NCBI GenBank assembly: GCA_014871385.1
Contig: CM026421.1
Span: 19,994,544-20,058,543, forward strand
From: Ceratodon purpureus
Taxonomy: Eukaryota; Streptophyta; Bryopsida; Pseudoditrichales; Ditrichaceae
DNA length: 64,000 nt
Reading direction: 5' to 3'
The position numbers and the translations under genes are program-made. Numbering within the stretch: position 1 is the stretch's first letter; the number at the start of each line of letters is the position of its first letter. Below are positions 37,231-50,200 of this stretch, piece after piece. Below the pieces are notes generated by a model, which did not search any database, was not told the DNA's origin, and worked only from the letters and a program-made list of their open reading frames with translations.

Positions 37231-37928
37231 TAAATTTGACGGAATAAGGAAGTTCTCTATTTGAAAAGAGAAATGAATATGCATTTATTCTGGCTTTTAT
37301 TTACAACTGTGTTGCGGGACTGTAGATCTCCTGGACTCTTTTTCCTAAATACGGCATTTAAATTTATATTGTGTATGGTGGAAGCAGGCGCAGGTGCAAA
37401 TGATTCGCAGTTACAGGTTCATTTCTTAATGATTGTATGACAAACTTGCAACTTTGAAACCACACTAATATTTATAAAAGTTTTTTTCCAAGAGGCCAGG
37501 AATATGGGGGCTGATGGAGACAGGTGTGTGTCAACCTCAAATGACTCTGACCTGATGCTGTCTGGGTTCTGATTCCATCATGAAGCTGTAGGGTTGTTTT
37601 CGTATTATTAGCCTTCCACTCTCCCTAATTACCATTTTCCGACAAGGAAGTGGCTTGACGGGACTTAGGCCTAATCGATTTGATAGACCAAGTGATCATG
37701 GTGGGCTGTCAGGCAGGCTGACAGTCACCTCGCAGCCGTCTTCTCCATCCTCCTACCTGGTTCTTCTTCCAGAACGAAGGTACGCGAATTGTATGCAGCT
37801 ACGTCCTCCTTCCGTTTTCCTTTGAGCTGCTCTGTTGTTACAGTTTCACCTCCCTCGCGCCTCAGTTCTCCCAAGCTCTTGTCCTACGCCCTCTGCTGTT
37901 GTCGTTGGCCCTTGTAGTTTCCGCAGCC

Positions 37929-38486
37929 ATGTCTGACCTTCGCTGGATCGTAGATTGTGCGAGACACAAGCGAGGCTGCTTCGACATTGTGGCGTGCCAT
38001 GTTTTAATTGATCACGTACTGGAGTTCGCCTGTGCTCCCGCAGATCCCTGGGTTGTCATCGATCGGCTCAACGTTGATAGCAGCCTGCTGTTGGAGCTCA
38101 TACCGAAACTTTCGTGCTTGTCGAAGGAGTGGAACGCAGCGATGAGGTCCCGGGTAGAGTACAATGCCTTGCGCGCTGCTCCATCCCTGCGCAATTTCCA
38201 TTTGCCTGTTGACGGTAGAAAGTGGCTGCTTCACCGCCGGGGAAATCGGTTGGCGGAGTTTCATACCGCCGTCGCAGTCTTCAGCAAATCCTGGTCATTC
38301 ACGACCCCTCTGCCGATGAGGATTCGGACGCAGCCCCTGGGGGAGCTCCTGAACTCCGAGCTGAACTCCCTGCTTGCATTCCTCATGAGTGGGTGGACTC
38401 TGGAGGTGCACGTGATCCCAGGAGATGGGCAGGAGGAGCTAGAGACTGTCTGGGTCACGCCGGATCAGCGCTCCAAGCGCTTCTGA
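37929..38486 (+). CDS. Possible F-box-like protein
   Basis: An open frame of 185 codons starts at the ATG at 37929 (another in-frame ATG lies 30 bases upstream). The segment LLLELIPKLSCLSKEWNAAM resembles an F-box core, which would link a substrate to an SCF ubiquitin ligase. The rest has no repeat domain that I recognise, and the protein is short for an F-box protein. The upstream CT-rich leader looks like a plant 5' untranslated region. It may be another captured gene or a fragment. Confidence 0.4.
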   Translation: MSDLRWIVDCARHKRGCFDIVACHVLIDHVLEFACAPADPWVVIDRLNVDSSLLLELIPKLSCLSKEWNAAMRSRVEYNALRAAPSLRNFHLPVDGRKWLLHRRGNRLAEFHTAVAVFSKSWSFTTPLPMRIRTQPLGELLNSELNSLLAFLMSGWTLEVHVIPGDGQEELETVWVTPDQRSKRF

Positions 38487-39357
38487 AGGTGTGCTCGAAA
38501 CCCATTTTGCGGTGTTTTATTTTGCGGCAAAATTTTGATTGTAATTGTGAGTTGGGAGGAGATTTTCGGGGACGCCGACCACGTGGGCGGGTTTGCGGGA
38601 GCGGAAGGGGGCGGTCGCGGAGGGGGACGTGCCGGAGGGGGACAAACGGGAAGAGGGCGACGGCAGGCGGGGAGCAGGAGCAAATGCAGGTGGTGAGCAA
38701 ACAGAGTAAGGTAATTGGTGGGTTCTGTTCCGTCGTGATCGCTCGCGACCACAGCGACACGTACAACAGAATGCACGAGAACGCGACATTTTCAATCACT
38801 GTGATCCGCTTCGCTGCTTGCTTTACAAGTCCGGGTTTCAAACCGGATTGTACATTTTGAGCTGCCTGTCCACATGAACCTCCAACGAGAAGAAACATTT
38901 TGACGTACGTTTCCACTTAAGTGATGCATAAGTGTTAACGGGTTTAGGGAAGTTGACGGATTTGGGATGGAGAAGGAGATGGCGATGAAGGAGAGGTGAG
39001 GCGCTGGACGATAGGGCGTTTGTTTCGCACGGACCTCGAAACTTGCCGCGACTGTTCCACTTTATGCGTGGAGCGCCTTGGTGATTGTCTGCGACCAGAC
39101 CGTCTTCTCATCAAATTTGGCAGAAGCATCAAATTCTTCTGCACAACTTACCACGCAACTGGGCTCGAAGGTATAGTCAATCACCATCCACATCCTCAAT
39201 GTCTTATTATTTTATATTACAAATGATCCAATTATTCACAAATGACTTCTCCACGAATTGTTAGCCCAGTACATCTCATCAAGGGGATTGCAAAGGAAGC
39301 TTCTGTCTACATGGTTATGAATTTCTTATAATTTGTTTTTTTCACGACTATGTTCAG
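38487..39357. other. Element interior, no gene recognised
   Basis: Overlapping open frames on both strands at 38,220-38,900 come from GC-rich, G-run sequence (GGGGGACG type) and look like composition effects. Nothing else was seen. Confidence 0.4.
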
Positions 39358-39662
39358 GAGACACGGGATCTTGTCACCAGCGTCATCGGTAGTCGAGGAT
39401 ATCTTGCTCCTGGTAAGTTGTTGATCCATACTCTCATCACTGTTGTGTATGCTAGAACTTGGTAATCTTTGGACTCACCTAAAAGTATTCTCTGGGTCAA
39501 AATATTTTGGGGGTGATGAATGCTAACAACCCTGAGCTGTGCATGTATTGTTCAGAGTATGCGTTGAATGGACAATTGTCTGATGAAGTGGACGTATATA
39601 GCTATGGAGTGGTCTTGGTGAAGCTTCTCAGTCTTCAAGGAGCTTCTTCGCATGCTTCGTAG
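39358..39662 (+). pseudogene. Receptor-like kinase fragment
   Basis: Two exons, 39358-39412 and 39556-39662, join in phase. Together they encode VIGSRGYLAPEYALNGQLSD and VDVYSYGVVLVKLLSLQG, the activation-loop end and subdomains VIII-IX of a plant receptor-like Ser/Thr kinase (usual pattern GTRGYLAPEY and DVYSFGVVLLE). A TAG stop follows and no other kinase parts are nearby, so this is a captured, non-functional piece. Confidence 0.8.
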
Positions 39663-40978
39663 CAGTAATTCTCCAGAGTCTTTGCTACTTACCTGCCTGT
39701 TTTCAAGTTCTCCTTGTCAACCTCACCGTCTAAAACCAACGGGAGATATAGTAGATGAATTGAAGTTGACATGCTACGAGAAAAAAGGTCCTCTATCCTG
39801 TACGTGATCTGGAATGGATTGCCGGAGAAAGCGAGAGTGATATTTGATTGTAATTGGTCTGTTTTTGTGGAAGTATGTCTCCGCTGCATCTGCTCGCAAT
39901 TTCCTCGAGACAGACTTCTTGGTCCCGGAGTTATGGACAGCTTACTGGCATTTTGTGTGCATTTTGGCATGTCATTGTCCGCAACGGGATACAGTGCTTT
40001 TCAGGAGGCCCACAGTGTCCGGGACCTACATCTTTCTTAAATTCACCGTTCATAAAGCAAAGTGTGTCTGATGTTTGTGGTACCCTCCGGTGTTTGCGCA
40101 TGTGTTTAAAAAAACATCATTTCCTCCGCCTCGTTTCAACGTACATTTTAGGAGACTCCATGTTTGGATGTTTGAATTTCTCGACTTAGCAGCGCCAGTC
40201 TTACTTCAGAGTCCGTGTAAGACACAGCAGTGTGGGGACATCGAGTACGAGCACAATAGACACCCGGAAACCGTAGGGCGTACTCAGAACCCGTTTATAA
40301 CGTCTCCACAGCATGCACACAGTTCGGAGAAATGATATAAACGAAGGAATTAAAATTGTGTCCCACATGTTCTACTACTGTTCTGCCACTTCGAAACGTG
40401 CCGAGTGAATTAATGTACACGGGTAGCACTTCAAGCCTCCTTGCGACCACAGGACTTTACTTGCGCTGCGCTTGGTCATTGAACACTAAGACAAAAGTAA
40501 AATCTGTGACAACATTCAGAGGAGGCAAGGAACATCACAGTGATTTGTAAGTGATTGCAGCGAAGCTAAAGCAATGTGATTTGAAAGTGCAAAGTCTTAT
40601 CTAAGAAGGCAAAATGGCAGCTTAAGTAGACGGGAGTGTGACGACACTAATCCGCGAAGTCCTATCAAGTTACTGGACAGAACAACAGTGCGGGAATGTG
40701 AACACCAAAACAGCAGGTGATCTAATGTCAGCATACTACAAACATGTGTGTCCATAAAGGTAATTCTGCGAAATGTTGAGTTTGGAACCATAGTAAACAC
40801 GAGTACTTGTCAACGCAGTGTCTACGATCAGTTTGTGCCCCCTGTCTGACGTGCTACAAGACCTGTGCAGAAGATGTAGATCAGACTGAAGTGGCCCTCG
40901 ATTGCAGCTACGTCCTAACAGCGGGCAATTACATTGTTGAAGTTTACGGTGACATAGCAACGGTCTGGCTGGCACCGC
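39663..40978. other. Element interior, no gene recognised
   Basis: Overlapping ORFs of up to 111 codons at 39,770-40,335 in different frames show no family features. Nothing convincing was found. Confidence 0.4.
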
Positions 40979-41972
40979 TCATTCCTTCTTCACCACGTAT
41001 CGGCAATTCGTCACCTTCGTGAAGACAATTGTGTCCCCGACCTGTAGACTGTTCATAGTCACAAAATCCGCCCACCCGCTGCTGAAGTAGCAAAATGTCT
41101 GTTTGGGAGTTCTGCAGACTGAGCTCCTGACGACGTGCTCACGGATAGGTCCCGAAAGGGTCATCAAACTACCATCAAAAGTCTCTTGCCCCATTGAGCG
41201 CCAAAACGATGTCGGAATGTCCTGCGTGAAGTGAACGAAGAAGACACCTATCCGTTATGTGTGGGTTATGGAGGTCCCGCAATGTCTGATACGAAATTTC
41301 AACAGCTCTTCTGGCAAGGACGACAAGAGTGAATGAGCACAAGTTCAAAGGATAACTCACAAGACGGGCTGATTTGTGAGCACGGGTATGTGACGGCCGC
41401 AACTTCTTCTTGAAGTGGGGCGTGCTGTCGTTCACCACCTGCGGTTCCTCCGGAGCGATCCGCGGGCTGTGTCCTCCGCGGACTTGTGCCTCCTGCGGAA
41501 CGACTTCCGGGACACGTCCTCTGCTGTATGCAATGCTCGCCAGAAGGCAACGTTCGTCCACCAGTTCGAAGTCGAGGACGTCGCCGACTGAAACCGCCAT
41601 GTGTTCGGTGAGTTTCGACCAACCATAGCTGTCGCTGATCGCAGTTCCGACGCAGGAAGATGACGAAAGTTGTGTCATTCGCAGGGGCCACTCCAATGGG
41701 TTGCGGAGGGATGTGACGACAGCACACTGCACAGCTCCTGGCCATCCCGTTGCAGCGGAAAAGGGAGCGGGGACCTCCTGCAAAAGTGGAGGAGTGAGGA
41801 AACATGAAGGGAGTGATTCATTACGGGGAACGGGGTCATTACAAATCACATGGTGAAGCAGCTGGGATACCAGACGTGTAGGTGTTGTCCTCGACAGGAT
41901 TCGGACGGTGAAGTGGTTTCCGGACGCCTCGTCGAGGTCCTCCAAAAGCAGATTCTCGAAGCCGTCCGACAT
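40979..41972 (-). CDS. Protein with two B3-type DNA-binding domains
   Basis: Exons 41361-41972 and 40979-41221 join in phase to 284 residues. The first domain includes DSYGWSKLTEHMAVSVGDVL followed by DFEL. The second runs DIPTSFWRSMGQETFDGSLM through YFSSGWADFVTMNSLQVGD to IVF. Both match the B3 fold pattern (IP..FW, S..GW..F...N.L..GD...F.L) of plant-specific transcription factors of the REM/VRN1 type. A Lys/Arg-rich stretch (HFKKKLRPSHTRAHK) lies between the two and may be a nuclear signal. I chose the ATG at 41972 (MSDGFEN); another in-frame ATG is at 42068. The frame is intact, so unlike its neighbours in the element this gene could still be expressed. Confidence 0.75.
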
Positions 41973-42068
41973 TGCTCCACGGCCTGTACAGGAGGGAATC
42001 GACGAAACGTCTAGCGGAGAGGAAGAAGGAAGTGCTCTTGCAAGGATATGGACAAGCAATGCAAGCAC

Positions 42069-42862
42069 TCTGCTGGGCCCTCTCTACTTATACGCCAATG
42101 TGTGTGTACAAGTTGGGCTAGGGCAATGAGGCAATGAAGTAATGACCAAATCCGCCCACCGATTGCACTCATAGCTAATCCGTCGCGTCAAGAGTGAATT
42201 AGGGCTGCGACATAATGACAGTGACGAGGACTGTGGGGAAAAAAAATTAACCCGTCACTTCAACAGCTGCAGTAGCACTTACCCATTCCTCAGTACCAAG
42301 ACAGCCTGCGTTCAGAACTTGGGACGCAGCTGTGCTCAGTGAATTTTGCTCCTAGCTCTAGTCCGCATTCTCCACATCCATGTCGTTTTCTCCATCTCCA
42401 GAACGGAATGAGGGATTTCACCGACAGAGGACAACATATGGGAGTTCCTGCCCACCTTCGGCAATGGCGTGCATGCAAACGGGGAATCCAAAAACAAACA
42501 CGGTCAGAAATAAATGGAGCCAAATCCACTCGAGTAACGAAGTCACAGAAGACCGTATACTGCGATTACTGATATGGGAATGCCATTGCCGGGGACCCCA
42601 TAAATCTTGCTGTCAAAAATCAAGATGGGGGACCTAACAAACCAACCCTGGCCGATCAAAACAGTACAACAATCCGCAACAACAATAACACACCCTGAAA
42701 CCTAGTGATTTACCCCCCAAACAGACGAGACAAACACAAGTGTTGACAACGCCTTTGTGATCACTCCCGAAAACTCATCGTACAAAAACCATCCTAGTAA
42801 ATAAAAGTAAACAGCGTGCAGATGCAACTCGGATTCAATGGATTCGAAGAAGAAAGTCATAC
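42069..42862. other. Element interior, no gene recognised
   Basis: Short overlapping ORFs only. The region lies between the start of the B3 gene and the last recognisable VPS53 exon. Confidence 0.4.
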
Positions 42863-43965
42863 CTGTTCTTCAGACATGTCTATGCTTTCTGAGAAGTGGG
42901 AATCAATAAGCTTTGCAATATTGTCGCCCATATTGGCAGCCTGCCCAAGAACAATTCCGAAACATTAGAGTAAATTCGTTCTAGAAACGTCTAGATTTGC
43001 TTTTTCGGTATTCGGCAGGTAGATGATTGACACAAACGACTTTGCACTATGACAAGACATCCCACATGATTCAATGTCACAACGTAACACATTTTAAAGC
43101 ATGAACAGTATGCATTCCGCATTAGGAACCTTGCATAAGCTTGTAGCAGAAGCATTTTTTAGAACTCCAGAAACATCAAAGAAACACGCAAATAAACAGG
43201 TCGATTCTAAACCCAGAATGACCAAGTAAGCAGAGCACGTAGGAAACCATGACGTACCGTCTCGTGGCAGTACTCTGCTGTATTAACAATATAGCAGATA
43301 ACTCTCTCATCTTTATCTGAGACCTGAATTGCACAGAAACTAAGGATTAGTGCACCGAAACCGAAACATAGAACAGAAATCATGTTCCTAGAGTATTATA
43401 GCAACAACTTCATGCTCGAGCACTATTGACATGGAAACAGATAATACCTTGACTTGCCCCTCAGTGCCACTTACGAGACCAGGGTGACCTCTAGTCATGT
43501 CCGCAACAAGTTTCCCAGCATATGCTCGAAGAACTCGCTGGAACACCTGCTTCAAATGAAATTTAATTTCCAGTGGCCGAAATTAATAAGAAATCAAATT
43601 CTTCCAAACTCCAGGTCCATATTCAAATCAACCAGTAGTTGCACAGTAACCCAGCCAACCTGATTACCTAAACCACAAATAAGGTAATGAAGAGCACCTG
43701 CTACAAGTTGCAGAGCGTTTGATAGCGGGTGAGTGCACTGCAGCGCTTCAAGCTTCTTGTAATGATCAAAAACACCTGCGCAGGGAAGTCTATGGGCGAT
43801 ACTAAAGTGCGTCTTAAAAGTCGCACGCATTAAAAAAGCAAGGTGTGCCAACTTAAGCTTCGGAGACTGCAAATTTGTCAAGCTACATGCACCAGAAAGA
43901 CAAACCTGTGTGCCACTGGCTAAGATATGACTTTGGGTCCCTTCTTCAGATTCCCACGTCTCTTC
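42863..43965 (-). pseudogene. VPS53: VPS53 fragment, five exons with a premature stop
   Basis: VPS53 is a subunit of the GARP/EARP complex that tethers endosome-derived vesicles at the trans-Golgi. Five exons are visible on the minus strand: 43906-43965 (EETWESEEGTQSHI), 43698-43775 (ITRSLKRCSALTRYQTL), 43448-43546 (VFQRVLRAYAGKL), 43258-43323 (SDKDERVICYIVNTAEYCHE) and 42863-42940 (MSEEQ at its end). They correspond to the middle of the protein, roughly one fifth of its length. TAG at 43701-43703 stands in frame near the end of the second exon, where the family has an F-K pair. Flanking VPS53 exons are absent on both sides. Introns are retained, so this is a genomic capture. Confidence 0.87.
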
Positions 43966-46900
43966 CTGTTGACGATAATAATCCTATTCCAGGTCAGAAA
44001 ACTGTGAGGTTAATAAAAAATAATGCGTGCACTTGCAAACTCTGTTCACTTCGAGCACTTTCACTTGCACTTCACGGCAAAACAATGTATTCTTTCCACT
44101 TGCAAACTCTGTTCACTTCGAGCACTGTGACTTGCACTTCACTTTCTCATTGGGTACTTGCAAAAGTACTTGACCTAGTAAGATCTAAAAATCTAAAAAC
44201 CGAAAGTGAGACAAAGTGACTTCTAAGTGAACGCCGTTCACTAAGAAGGTAGAGGGCTGCTTAACACGAGTAAAGTGTTTCAGAAGTGGTTCGACGTGTA
44301 CCAACGCTCTTCGTCTGCGCTTCAGTACACGAAAAGGGTTTTCCCAGTGAGGAGCAAATACCTAAGAAGACTTTACGTAACTTCTAGAACGTAACAGTGA
44401 AGTCCTATCACAGAAAGTCGAATCAAAGTGCATCGTCACTTGATGACTTTCCTAAACGCATAAGCAGCACTCTATGTGAAACCGAGTGCTACCAAGTCCA
44501 AAACACTTGCCAACCAAATGACGGCACTCTGCAACTTTGCGGAAGTGCTTTGTCAGTATCACTGACGATGAGAAGGGTTCAAGAATCAGGTAACTCCAAG
44601 GAAATGTTCTGCCAGTGATACGAACTACTGCGCACACTGAACTCGGGATCAGGAAGTACAAAGAAGTCCGTCGTCACTGTCAAAAACTTACAAGGAGGAG
44701 GTTAAGGGGAAGTCACAGCGTCGCTCAAGACAGTCAGAGATAGAAAGTGCGGGACTAAGAAATTCCCCGATTACTGACAACTGTCCGGCACGGCCATGTA
44801 GCTATTGTAAGCTTCTGGAGTATTAGGAGGGCTGATTTAGTGGAAGCCCAGGCTGTGTCCGGCATGGCCAAGTACGTGACAGAGGTGAAGTAGATTCCTT
44901 CTATGAAAAATAAGTGCAAGCCCAACATACCTCTGTAACCACGTTCGCACATGGACGCTTCACTTGTCCACGTCCAGGAAGTTGACATGAAGTTATCACT
45001 ACGGCTTGCACGGCGTCCACCTGAACGATGGTATCTCGGCTGAGAAGGAAATGAGAAGTAATCAAGCAATGCTGAAGTGGACTGAAATATCCCAATACTC
45101 CGGACATGAAGTAAGAATCTGCTCGTATCTAGCATCACTTCGAGACTGTAGATAAGTGATAGCGTGTGCCCGCCATCTATAGCAGGAGTCCAACATCGTC
45201 TGTAATTGTTTACCTGAGACAATTCGCATATTGCTGGTGCTGTCGATTCAGAACTCCATCGCCAGTACGTTGACAACACTGATCTGTGCAATATATTATA
45301 CGAACCCCACGCCTGCTCTTGATGACGGTTCCTCCTCTCCAAATAGCTGCAAGTAGAGGCAAACGCCGTAGTATTAGGTCAATGACGCAAGAGAACACCT
45401 AGAAGATTCCTATCGAACTATCGGGAACCATTTCTACATTTCATTTATAATCAATGGTTGAAGAAAATGAGGTTTGATAAATGCCCGTGAAAAGCACTGA
45501 CGTTGGAAGTTCAAGCACAGTCAATTTCACTTAAAAGTGAATTTCATTGTAACGAAGCACTTGGAACAAAGTTTTCAGCGTTCACCCACTGTCTACTTCA
45601 AGTCCAGGTGCAATTGTTGCGGAGATGAAGTACCGACCCTCAGCTAACCGTTCACTTGGAACAGACATGGGAGCTTGTATGGTCTGCAAGCATTTTAGAG
45701 TTTCCCGACTCCAGAGTGCCTGTCAAAAAATGCATTCATCAAGATTGCACGTCTCCGAGTAAAACGTCCACTCATTTTCAGAAAAGATTCCCTAATACTT
45801 ACGATTTCTGCGCGGAAATTGCTGAAACCCGCCAACCACCAGACTGAACTTTATGTTAAGTTTCATAACCGAAGGCACTTATTCACCCAAAAAGCAAAGG
45901 CGGTGCAAGAGTTGTCCAACGAAAACAGGCCACAATGTTACTACTCCTAGCACGACACACTGCTCCACTATGACTTAGCTAAACACGGACCCAAATTAGA
46001 TAAATTACGACTTCTGTCGCCAATCACAGTAAACTCTGCAACAGTGAGGTGAACTATTAAATGCAAGTTAATGCAGAGAACTCATGTTAAATTTCAGACA
46101 TAATCTCACATCCAGCACTCTTACTAGAAGAACAATTAAATAATCACATACATTCACGTGGTAATGACTGCCAGGAGGATACGTGTGCCTTGAGGGTTCC
46201 ATCTCACAATGCCGTGCAGTCCTTGCCCGACCTCGAAGACGGGCTTGCAAACAGCGCTGAACCAGGTTGCCCAGCAGGCAAAACTGCGCAAATGTTAAAG
46301 GATCAATTAAACCAAACCCTTCCAACGATGGAATGTTATCACGATGTATACGGTCAGTAAAAGGCAGAAGTCAGAAACTCAAAACAAAGAGACGGCCCTC
46401 TCCCATAATTGAAGCCAGCATGGCTGGAAGTACTGAAACAACACAAATTTTAAATACCAATATCTGCTTCTGCTAACAAAATCAAACCAGGTCGAAGTGA
46501 AGTACTCGTTAATTTCTGCCAACAGATATTTTGCTCATCAGGTTCATTTGAGTAGTAATAACTGAAGGACTGGATACATCCATGAACCAAAAAAACCATC
46601 CTTGCCTTCTGCGACCCATTGCACATCATGAATCGTGCGTTCCTTACCTGATACATCCAAAAACACAAAAAAACGGAGAGGAAATTAGTGCCATGCCCAG
46701 ACTTCAGAGCATCCGTCGACGAGGGTGTCAGACAAGCACGACCAGCACACTGCAAACAGGAAGAACAACAGTGGAGAGCAATAAAGATCGGTACACGAAA
46801 TAGAGCTTCGACGATCAGTTCTAATGATGAACCCGTCAACGTCTTCTGGACTCTCTGACAGGTACAGCTCCGACATGGCAACCATCACTTCTCAGAAAGT

Positions 46901-47288
46901 GCAGCCGAGTCTCGCCATTGTAACTTTGATTAGCTTTGTCAACATCCGATTTCGCGAAATATTGTAACATCCCCATTCGCCTTTGTTCCACACCAGTTGA
47001 GCGGCACGTGACTTGAGAAAAGGACGTCTACGAACTGACATACCAACACCTGGCAGCATGGTATCCTGCCCGAGTTCACAACAACACAACTCCGATCTGA
47101 CCATGTTCAATCAATTGGAAACGTCCAAAGAACTTGCACTTCCATTAACACCCTGCACAGTAAAGATAACCGAGAGAAACAGAGCAAACCACAGTGCTTA
47201 CCTTCAAAATTTTGCACGTCTCTGGAACCGTTACCCATGCTGCATGATGCATCGCACAGAAACGGGCTCGCAGGTACTTCCCCGCGAG
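43966..47288. repeat. AGTGAA/TTCACT-rich region without a recognised gene
   Basis: From about 44,030 to 45,680 the motifs TTCACTT, AAGTGAA, GCACTT and AAGTGC recur on both strands at high density. A 46-base segment (44030-44075, CACTTGCAAACTCTGTTCAC and on) is repeated with two changes at 44098-44143. The rest (45,700-47,280) holds only modest ORFs; one on the minus strand at 46,068-46,325 looks protein-like, but I recognise nothing in it. Confidence 0.55.
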
Positions 47289-50200
47289 TCAATGAGCATT
47301 ATACATTTGCCTCTCCTCGACATTGGAGAGAATTGCTTCTCTAGTTTCTGGCGTCATCTTGAATCTTGGATTCTTCTTGGCGCTTTTGTATTGCATCAAC
47401 TCAACCCTAGACTGCACGACAAGGTGCGAGTAGTTCCATGCCTTCGGCTCATCCTCTAGGAGCTCGTACCTGTAGGATCCGGCGTCTCGTCCCACACTAG
47501 GAAGTCTCCTGTAATACGTCCCGCTGATCAGCATTGTATCCCTTGGCCATTTACACCCCCAGCCGTCAGTGAAGGTGGCTCCATTTTTGTGGACAGGCAT
47601 GTCGCAGAGCACCAGGAAGAAGCGGTCTCCGTGCTCAGGTCTGTCGGTATAGACGACGTATGTGTCCCCTGTCTCGACCCGCTGTGCCTCACTTTCCAAT
47701 TCACACTCGTCCTCAACGTCGTAATCTAGGTCGTCCTCGAACTCCGCAGTCCCATGTTCCACGTCTTCTTCGGTGCCCTGCCCTCGATCGTCTCCCCTGT
47801 TAATCTGGATCTCCCCCAGCGGTAACGTACCTCGCGGTTCACTGGTTTCACCACCGTGTTCACTAGCTCGTTGGAGCCGCGTCCCTTGTCCCATGCTCTA
47901 CCTCATTGTCGACATGCACATTCCACATGTTAGGAATTGGTGGAGGTAATCAGTAAGTGTTATTCTACAATAGCAAGCCTAAATCACATTACAACATGAA
48001 AACGTAAACTCTAAACTCTTTTGAGCGTTCACCATGCAGCACAAAGTCGGCAAACACATCTACTGATTTCAGTCCAAGAAATTCACAGCGATGAACGCGA
48101 AGTACGGGCGCGAATGAAATTGCTGAAACTGTCTCCCTCCTAACAATCCTTATCCATTGTACATTCCCGGCCTTCCCGTGCTGCCTACCACTTCCCCTAA
48201 ATCCTCTGTCCATCGACTTTCCTCACCCCAGTCTTAAATTTATTCTGCCACTCCGAACATGCCACGGTGCTGGTCCGCACCCTTAGCTCGTCCATGCTCT
48301 CAAATTACGTCATTTGAATGAACTCTCACACATCAAATTTTTAAAATAACCCAGGGCTACAGACAGTCAGACGTAGCCTTCGATTAAGGAAAAAACAGAA
48401 TTCGCACCATATACCACGGCATGCCTGTGGCCCTTAAAATGCACAGCAAGCATCTAGTCGGTGTGTAACTTCGCTGTACACTCATCCGGCTAGGTTTAGT
48501 ACGAAGTCAAAGAAAACGAACACAAAAACGGGCTCGCAGGAATCCACTGACTGTCCTACCAAGTTACTCACCTGAATTGGCGTCAACGGTTGCAAGACCT
48601 TAAGGGCCCAATGTTTCACGTGATTTTGCCTTCCACAGAACATCGGGTTGTCGTCCATGCACTCTGGACAGAAGCAGCTTAGTTCTCGGACATGTAAGTA
48701 CGTAACATTGATCGGTGACACAGAAGAAACGGAATGGACTGATCTAGTGCCAGGTACGGGTTGACAGTCTAGGTCACGTGTTCTATCCACGTCATTTGGC
48801 CCGATCAAATGGAAGTACCGTATGAGAGTTCTCCGAGCCTTTCCGTATGCCCTGTGCTCTTCAAACTCCTTGCGGTTGCAGAAGTCAACGACATCAGCCG
48901 CAGTCTGAAGCTTCGTACGGGATCCGAAGTTCATTTCCTCGTTGCGGAGTGCACACTTTAACATTGCCCCTGCTCCATCATGGAGCCCCTTGCCATGTCC
49001 ACTGCCAAAGTAAGACCATACCATCCTACACCCATTTGGTAGATCAGCACTCATTGTCGTGGAGGGATACCTGCAGAGAAAGCAACCAAAAACTGAATTT
49101 ACTTATCTTCCTCAGCAGTTTCGAAACCGGCAGATGGAAAATACAGACAAGACAGAATTTGTGATAGATAGAAATACCTTGAGACGTGGTACCAGCATCT
49201 CCGAGACTTGAACTGTGCTGCGCACCCGTCTGACCAAACAATGTGCTCGTTTGGTTTTATTCCCCTATCCGTTATGTGTTGCCAATGCAACGCAAAACAA
49301 TGTTGCACAAACAGAGTATCGTGCTCAGCATCATCACTAATATAGTAGTGGTATTCTGTCAGAAGTTTAGGGGCATCAGAACTCGGATCTGCTAGATAAC
49401 ACGGGTTCCACCTGTAGCATATGTGGACCAGTATAGTAATCTGGTGCTGGAGCCAGTGCATGGACTGAAGTTCATTGTAAGGCTGGAAAGTGTAGTTCTC
49501 CGCGAAATCCACAGCTGATAGTATAGATTCAGGAGGGAAGGTGTCGATGGACTCTTTGTACCGCTCCGCCTGCCACTTGGCGGTGTAGTTGTGCAGGATG
49601 AATGGTCCTAACTTCAGCCTGAGGTAGTCCAAATAGAGTGGAGCAGCAGTATTCTGGTACGTCATACGCAATACTTTGTTCTCTTTACCTGCCTTAGTCA
49701 CGCCGTGCACCACCATTTCGAAGTTGTGCCACTGCACCTTGAGCGTCCCTTCACTGTCCCTCTCCCTTGGGCATAACATTAACATATCCACTCCACAACG
49801 CTCGCACTCACCCTTGATACAACTCTGTGCATGCCAGCCGTCTCCCTCCAATGGACAGAGCACGCTGTGCCAAAGGTCCGTCAATCCACTGAAATGCGAT
49901 AGATCTGCATGGCACCTGCTCCGCTGATCCTCGCCAGTTGACTCTCCTGTTTGCGGGCTCACGCACACCTCACATTGACATGTGCAGTGACTACCATGTA
50001 TTCCCTTTGTGGCAGTCCGCATGTTGTTCCAACCCTGTCTGAGTTCCGCCATTTCACAATGGTACCGGCATGCACATGTGTTCCTTTCTTTCAACCTTCT
50101 CACGTAAAATGGCTTCAAGAGTTCGAAAGCCCGCAGCCCCACCTGATTGTGTTCGCTGGCCTCGGTGTACTTCGCATGGAACTCCAACTGCCAACCACGT

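Noticed and set aside
37899..38860. Overlapping ORFs on both strands around the F-box-like gene
   Set aside because: They come from G-rich sequence in other frames and show Arg/Pro/Gly composition without domain features.
46068..46325. Minus-strand ORF with a protein-like look (FGLIDPLTFAQFC)
   Set aside because: No family recognised, no clear splice partner and no context. Not strong enough to call a gene.
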